A DNA stretch of 8,922 nucleotides from UBA4582 sp047630175. Its GTDB lineage: Bacteria; Pseudomonadota; Gammaproteobacteria; Pseudomonadales; Azotimanducaceae. Both the position numbers and the translations under genes were made by a program. The stretch is taken from assembly GCA_047630175.1 (NCBI GenBank), contig JBLHVI010000110.1:1-8922 (forward strand), given 5' to 3'. The notes under the pieces were generated by a model that was given only the letters and a program-made list of their open reading frames with translations, did no database searches and had not been told where the DNA came from. Every line of letters begins with the position of its first letter. Position 1 is the stretch's first letter. Below are positions 6,660-8,922 of this stretch, piece after piece.

Positions 6660-6680
6660 ATATTTGCTCTAGGCAGATAT
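6660..6680. other. stem-loop downstream of tRNA-Phe
   Basis: ATATTTGC (6660-6667) can pair with GCAGATAT (6673-6680), eight pairs including one G-U, around TCTAG. It lies 51 bases after the tRNA 3' end and is followed by GTTGTG, not a T-run. It could help define the transcript end but is not a standard intrinsic terminator. Confidence 0.2.
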
Positions 6681-6746
6681 GTTGTGACAATCCCGTGGTC
6701 CACCTCTGAGACCACATAGCCTACGCCTGGCGAGAATTGACGAGCG

Positions 6747-6875
6747 TTAAGGAATCTCTGCATCGTTAAACGACAGAAATACTGCGGATACTGCGCCACC
6801 TCTTGTTGCAGTCTTTTCAAACGTAATTGAACCATCCCTAGTCCTAAATACTGTGGTACCCATGGTACGGTACAT
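6747..6875 (-). CDS. possible 42-residue hypothetical protein
   Basis: An ATG at 6875-6873 is preceded on the minus strand by AAAGG at a normal distance and opens a 42-codon frame ending in TAA. The peptide starts MYRTMGTTVFRTRDGSITF and has the composition of a small beta-rich protein, but I recognise no family. The same frame stays open upstream to 7010, with a stretch resembling CVRCHSDAVASFDVASIG that may be non-coding. The surroundings contain a pseudogene remnant, so this may be another decayed fragment. Confidence that it is a real gene is low. Confidence 0.2.
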   Translation of the reverse strand: MYRTMGTTVFRTRDGSITFEKTATRGGAVSAVFLSFNDAEIP

Positions 6876-7036
6876 CTTACCTTTCAAGGTTAGTAAAAAT
6901 GACAAACCAATACTGGCGACGTCAAAGCTAGCCACGGCATCCGAATGGCACCTAACACAAATATTGCAGCCGCCAAAGAGCTCGAAGCAATAGAAAAAAG
7001 ACTCTCTCAACTAGACCGAGAGCCCGACTCTTAACT

Positions 7037-7261
7037 CAGGGCGCGCCCACTGTTGATCTGGCGCGTGTGGAGACACCGTGGGTTACTGATCGAGGAGGTG
7101 CAGCGGCGGGTTTTGGTGAGCAGCCGGACGCCGCAGACACAATGTTTTGGATTGACCCAAAGTAAGAACTTATTGGGATTTTGATGGTGCAAATGAAGTC
7201 TAATCCCCATGATTTACGATCAGAGTTTAAAGTGTCAACAGATCAAGCGATTATTGATTAG
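7037..7261 (+). pseudogene. C-terminal remnant of a class C beta-lactamase-type serine hydrolase, with internal stop
   Basis: Reading plus-strand codons from 7037 gives a frame that passes DTMFWIDPK (7136-7162), hits TAA at 7163-7165, then continues ELIGILMVQMKSNPHDLRS and closes EFKVSTDQAIID before TAG at 7259-7261. This is the ending of serine hydrolases of the beta-lactamase/esterase superfamily, which typically read GAAGTYFWIDPEEELIGVLMTQ and finish with LR..F..L.YQAI.D. The TAA replaces the expected GAA, a single G-to-T change. No SxxK, YxN or other catalytic segment is present upstream, so only about 75 codons survive. The upstream part (7037-7135) is diverged, so the 5' limit is approximate. 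The family is known for periplasmic or cytoplasmic ester and amide hydrolysis; this copy is dead. It ends 20 bases from the convergent membrane-protein gene. Confidence 0.7.
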
Positions 7262-7280
7262 ACAAACTCCATCTGTTAGG

Positions 7281-7901
7281 TCATGAATCAAAGGCGCTAT
7301 TTTCTTTGAGCTTGCTTTCACTATTATGGTTCACTATCAGACGCGTCGTCAGCATTAACCAGATGGCGAGTACAAGATGAAAGGCGTGCCAGCTAACTAC
7401 AGGATCAAGCCAAGGTGCTTTACGTATAAGCAGCAGGTTGGCAAGAAATATTCCATACACGGCAGCAGGTCCAAGCTGTTGCCAACTATTTTTTTCTTCC
7501 AGTAAAAACACACTGAGTATGCCGATCAGTGACAGAATAATCACAAATATCGGCGAAAACCTCGGTAGTACAAAGGCAGTAATAGTAAATAGCGCTGTTA
7601 CAAGCCCTATAATTTCTGGGACTGGCTTGTTCAAAGGCCCAAGGCTTGAGAGACGAAAAAAACAAATAGCGAACAAACCCAAGCCAATTATTCCTCCGAA
7701 TTGCGATATAGTTTGGTGGAAGGTAGCCAGTTGCGTCACAGCACCCGTGGCAAAACGCCAGGTTCCAATCGCTGCTGCAAGACCAAACAAAAAGGCAGCA
7801 GCCGCAGCGGTAAACTGAGACTTGCGACATAGTTTCATAGTTGCCCAGCAGGCAATAGCTAACAACACCGCTTCACTTAATGCGTAGTTAGTACCCATCA
7901 T
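7281..7901 (-). CDS. multi-pass membrane protein of unknown function, coupled to sterol desaturase-family gene
   Basis: This 206-residue protein is mostly hydrophobic. About seven candidate membrane segments are visible (roughly 7-24, 31-48, 66-83, 94-111, 115-134, 143-159 and 172-190), ending in a short polar tail (NHNSESKLKENSAFDS). Possibly conserved points are GTWRF (46-50) near the second segment and WHAFH (171-175) in the last. I do not recognise the family. The similar length suggested a YhhN/TMEM86 lysoplasmalogenase, but its GD and GH motifs are absent. The start codon at 7901 (ATGATG) overlaps the upstream TGA by 4 bases, so its product is probably made together with the desaturase-family enzyme. 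A role as membrane partner or in the same lipid pathway is inference from coupling only. Confidence 0.85.
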   Translation of the reverse strand: MMGTNYALSEAVLLAIACWATMKLCRKSQFTAAAAAFLFGLAAAIGTWRFATGAVTQLATFHQTISQFGGIIGLGLFAICFFRLSSLGPLNKPVPEIIGLVTALFTITAFVLPRFSPIFVIILSLIGILSVFLLEEKNSWQQLGPAAVYGIFLANLLLIRKAPWLDPVVSWHAFHLVLAIWLMLTTRLIVNHNSESKLKENSAFDS

Positions 7902-8827
7902 AGAGCGGGCTTACTAAGGAGCTCAGCATCCATCATCGAAGCTTGAGCTTTAAGTTCATCAGATGACATTCGTGAACCATCGTGACTCCAACCCGGTGGC
8001 GCTAACAAATACAGTAGGCGCGACTTCAAAGAAATATTACTCATCTTAAAGTCATTGAAAATTGAAATATATTCATGGAAAGCAATTCTCAAAGGATTAT
8101 AAGTATTGATATTGGTGACCAATCCATATTCTGGCCGATCATCCATGTCTTCTTCTACCAAAGTGCCAAAAATCCTGTCCCATATAATGAAAGTCCCACC
8201 GTAATTAGCATCAAGATACTTAGGGTTTCGACCATGATGGACACGGTGATGCGAGGGCGTATTAAAAATGGCTTCAAACCAAGCGGGCATTTTTTGTATC
8301 ACTTCCGTATGGATCCAAAATTGATAGAAGCCAATCAAAAATCCACAAAAGATAACAAGAATAGGGTCAAATCCCATCAAGACCAAAGGCACCTTTAGCA
8401 CGATGATGCCTTTGAAATGTTTGGTCCAGGCTTGCCTAAAAGCGACAGAAAGAGAATATTGCTGACTGGAATGATGCACTACATGCATGGCCCAAAACCA
8501 ACGGCATCGATGTGCAAAGCGGTGATGCCAGTAGTATCGAAAATCATCGAGAATAAAACACAAAACGATGGCACCGACACTTAAGGGGATTTGGTAGATC
8601 TGAAATTGCGCTACCCAAAACAATAAGCCCAGTGAAATGAAAGCCGCAGCTCCATTAATAAACGTACTGGATATCCCCATGAACAAGCAGGTCAAGCTGT
8701 CCTTAAGGTCGTTCTCACCCGTGGTAACAAGATAACGAACAGCCACAGCTTCTAGCAAAATGAGTGAAAAGAATAATGGCAGTGCGATTTCAGTCGCATT
8801 TATCTTGATAAATTCTTCGAGGGGCAT
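7898..8827 (-). CDS. sterol desaturase/fatty acid hydroxylase family protein (membrane di-iron oxygenase)
   Basis: This 309-residue membrane protein carries the histidine clusters of the ERG3/fatty acid hydroxylase superfamily. They are HHRFAH (101-106, giving HxxxH), HVVHH (115-119, HxxHH), H173 in FWIHTE, and HHRVHH (193-198, HxxHH). These ligate two irons at the cytoplasmic membrane face. Hydrophobic segments lie near 13-33, 48-75, 83-98 and 141-170. After the last cluster come GRNPKYLDANYGG and WDRIFGTLVEE, typical of the bacterial branch. Such enzymes hydroxylate or desaturate lipid substrates with O2: sterols, fatty acyl chains, carotenoids, alkylglycerols. The substrate cannot be told here. 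The ATG at 8827 has AGGA as ribosome binding site about 9 bases upstream. It is the first of a two-gene unit with the membrane protein at 7281-7901. Confidence 0.9.
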   Translation of the reverse strand: MPLEEFIKINATEIALPLFFSLILLEAVAVRYLVTTGENDLKDSLTCLFMGISSTFINGAAAFISLGLLFWVAQFQIYQIPLSVGAIVLCFILDDFRYYWHHRFAHRCRWFWAMHVVHHSSQQYSLSVAFRQAWTKHFKGIIVLKVPLVLMGFDPILVIFCGFLIGFYQFWIHTEVIQKMPAWFEAIFNTPSHHRVHHGRNPKYLDANYGGTFIIWDRIFGTLVEEDMDDRPEYGLVTNINTYNPLRIAFHEYISIFNDFKMSNISLKSRLLYLLAPPGWSHDGSRMSSDELKAQASMMDAELLSKPAL

Positions 8828-8877
8828 CTTGATCGTCCTGTTGTCTGTGAAATAGAGAAAACAAACTGTTAATACCT

Positions 8878-8906
8878 ATTTGACCCATATGAACTAATGA
8901 AAACAA
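8878..8906 (-). promoter_or_regulatory. weak candidate promoter of the sterol desaturase-family gene
   Basis: On the minus strand TTGTTT (8906-8901), a 17-base spacer, and TCAAAT (8883-8878) lie in an AT-rich stretch about 50 bases upstream of the ATG. Spacing is ideal but neither hexamer is strong. The window ends 16 bases further on, so an upstream alternative cannot be excluded. Confidence 0.3.
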
Positions 8907-8922
8907 TTGATTAATAAGACCT

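Larger units (their letters stand above)
6610..7036. other. gene-poor stretch downstream of tRNA-Phe
   Basis: These 427 bases hold no recognisable gene. They contain the stem-loop at 6660-6680, a partial copy of the tRNA 3' end (TCCACCTCTG at 6699-6708) with the short inverted repeat GTGGTC/GACCAC around it (6695-6715), and the weak 42-codon frame at 6747-6875. A 29-codon plus-strand frame at 6945-7034 encodes a charged helix-like peptide. The area looks like decayed accessory DNA. Confidence 0.5.

Noticed and set aside
6695..6715. Intrinsic terminator from GTGGTC/GACCAC
   Set aside because: The 6-base stem is not followed by a T-run on either strand.
6511..6717. Minus-strand frame of 68 codons containing WWPEVESNHRHRDFQSLALP
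   Set aside because: It is the antisense translation of tRNA-Phe, a frequent false protein in databases; the tRNA cloverleaf explains the sequence.
7193..7261. A separate 22-codon gene starting MKSNPHDLRS
   Set aside because: It is the in-frame tail of the serine hydrolase remnant; the sequence before it continues the same family motif.
7438..7818. 126-codon plus-strand frame inside the membrane-protein gene
   Set aside because: It lies antisense to a hydrophobic coding frame and has low-complexity composition (Ala/Lys/Pro-rich end) typical of a shadow.
7281..7901. YhhN/TMEM86-type lysoplasmalogenase next to an alkylglycerol monooxygenase-like enzyme
   Set aside because: The length fits, but the conserved GD and C-terminal GH motifs of that family are not present.

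Overview
The window looks like a piece of a gammaproteobacterial chromosome, probably a marine or aquatic relative of the pseudomonads. The evidence is a canonical tRNA-Phe(GAA), a Pot/Spu-type polyamine transporter next to a SpuC-type aminotransferase, and moderate GC content. I ran no searches, so family names come from motif reading and remembered homologues.

Almost all coding capacity is on the minus strand. Read 5'->3' on that strand, bases 6241 down to 1 hold one functional block. It contains a periplasmic polyamine-binding protein (PotF/SpuD-E type, 5120-6241), an ABC ATPase (PotG/SpuF type, 3857-5026), two inner-membrane permeases (PotH and PotI types, 2970-3860 and 2158-2973), a SpuC-type putrescine/polyamine:pyruvate aminotransferase (620-2026), and the first 21 codons of what looks like a gamma-glutamylpolyamine synthetase of the glutamine synthetase family (1-63, cut by the window edge). 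The last three transporter genes are coupled by 4-base stop/start overlaps. The logic is import of putrescine or a longer polyamine, followed by catabolism by direct transamination (SpuC) or gamma-glutamylation (PuuA/SpuI). The most unusual feature is a run of four 17-bp direct repeats lying across the apparent TTG start of the ATPase.

Bases 64-619 separate the aminotransferase from the glutamine synthetase-like gene. They contain two overlapping short open frames that look like a decayed or unrecognised small gene.

At 6534-6609 is tRNA-Phe on the plus strand with a good sigma70 promoter, divergent from the polyamine operon. Downstream (6610-7280) is gene-poor DNA. It holds a C-terminal remnant of a class C beta-lactamase-type serine hydrolase, plus strand, with an in-frame nonsense codon.

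Bases 7281-8827 hold a two-gene minus-strand unit. A sterol desaturase/fatty acid hydroxylase family membrane di-iron enzyme overlaps by 4 bases an unrecognised multi-pass membrane protein. No CRISPR array, insertion sequence, phage gene or defence system is visible.
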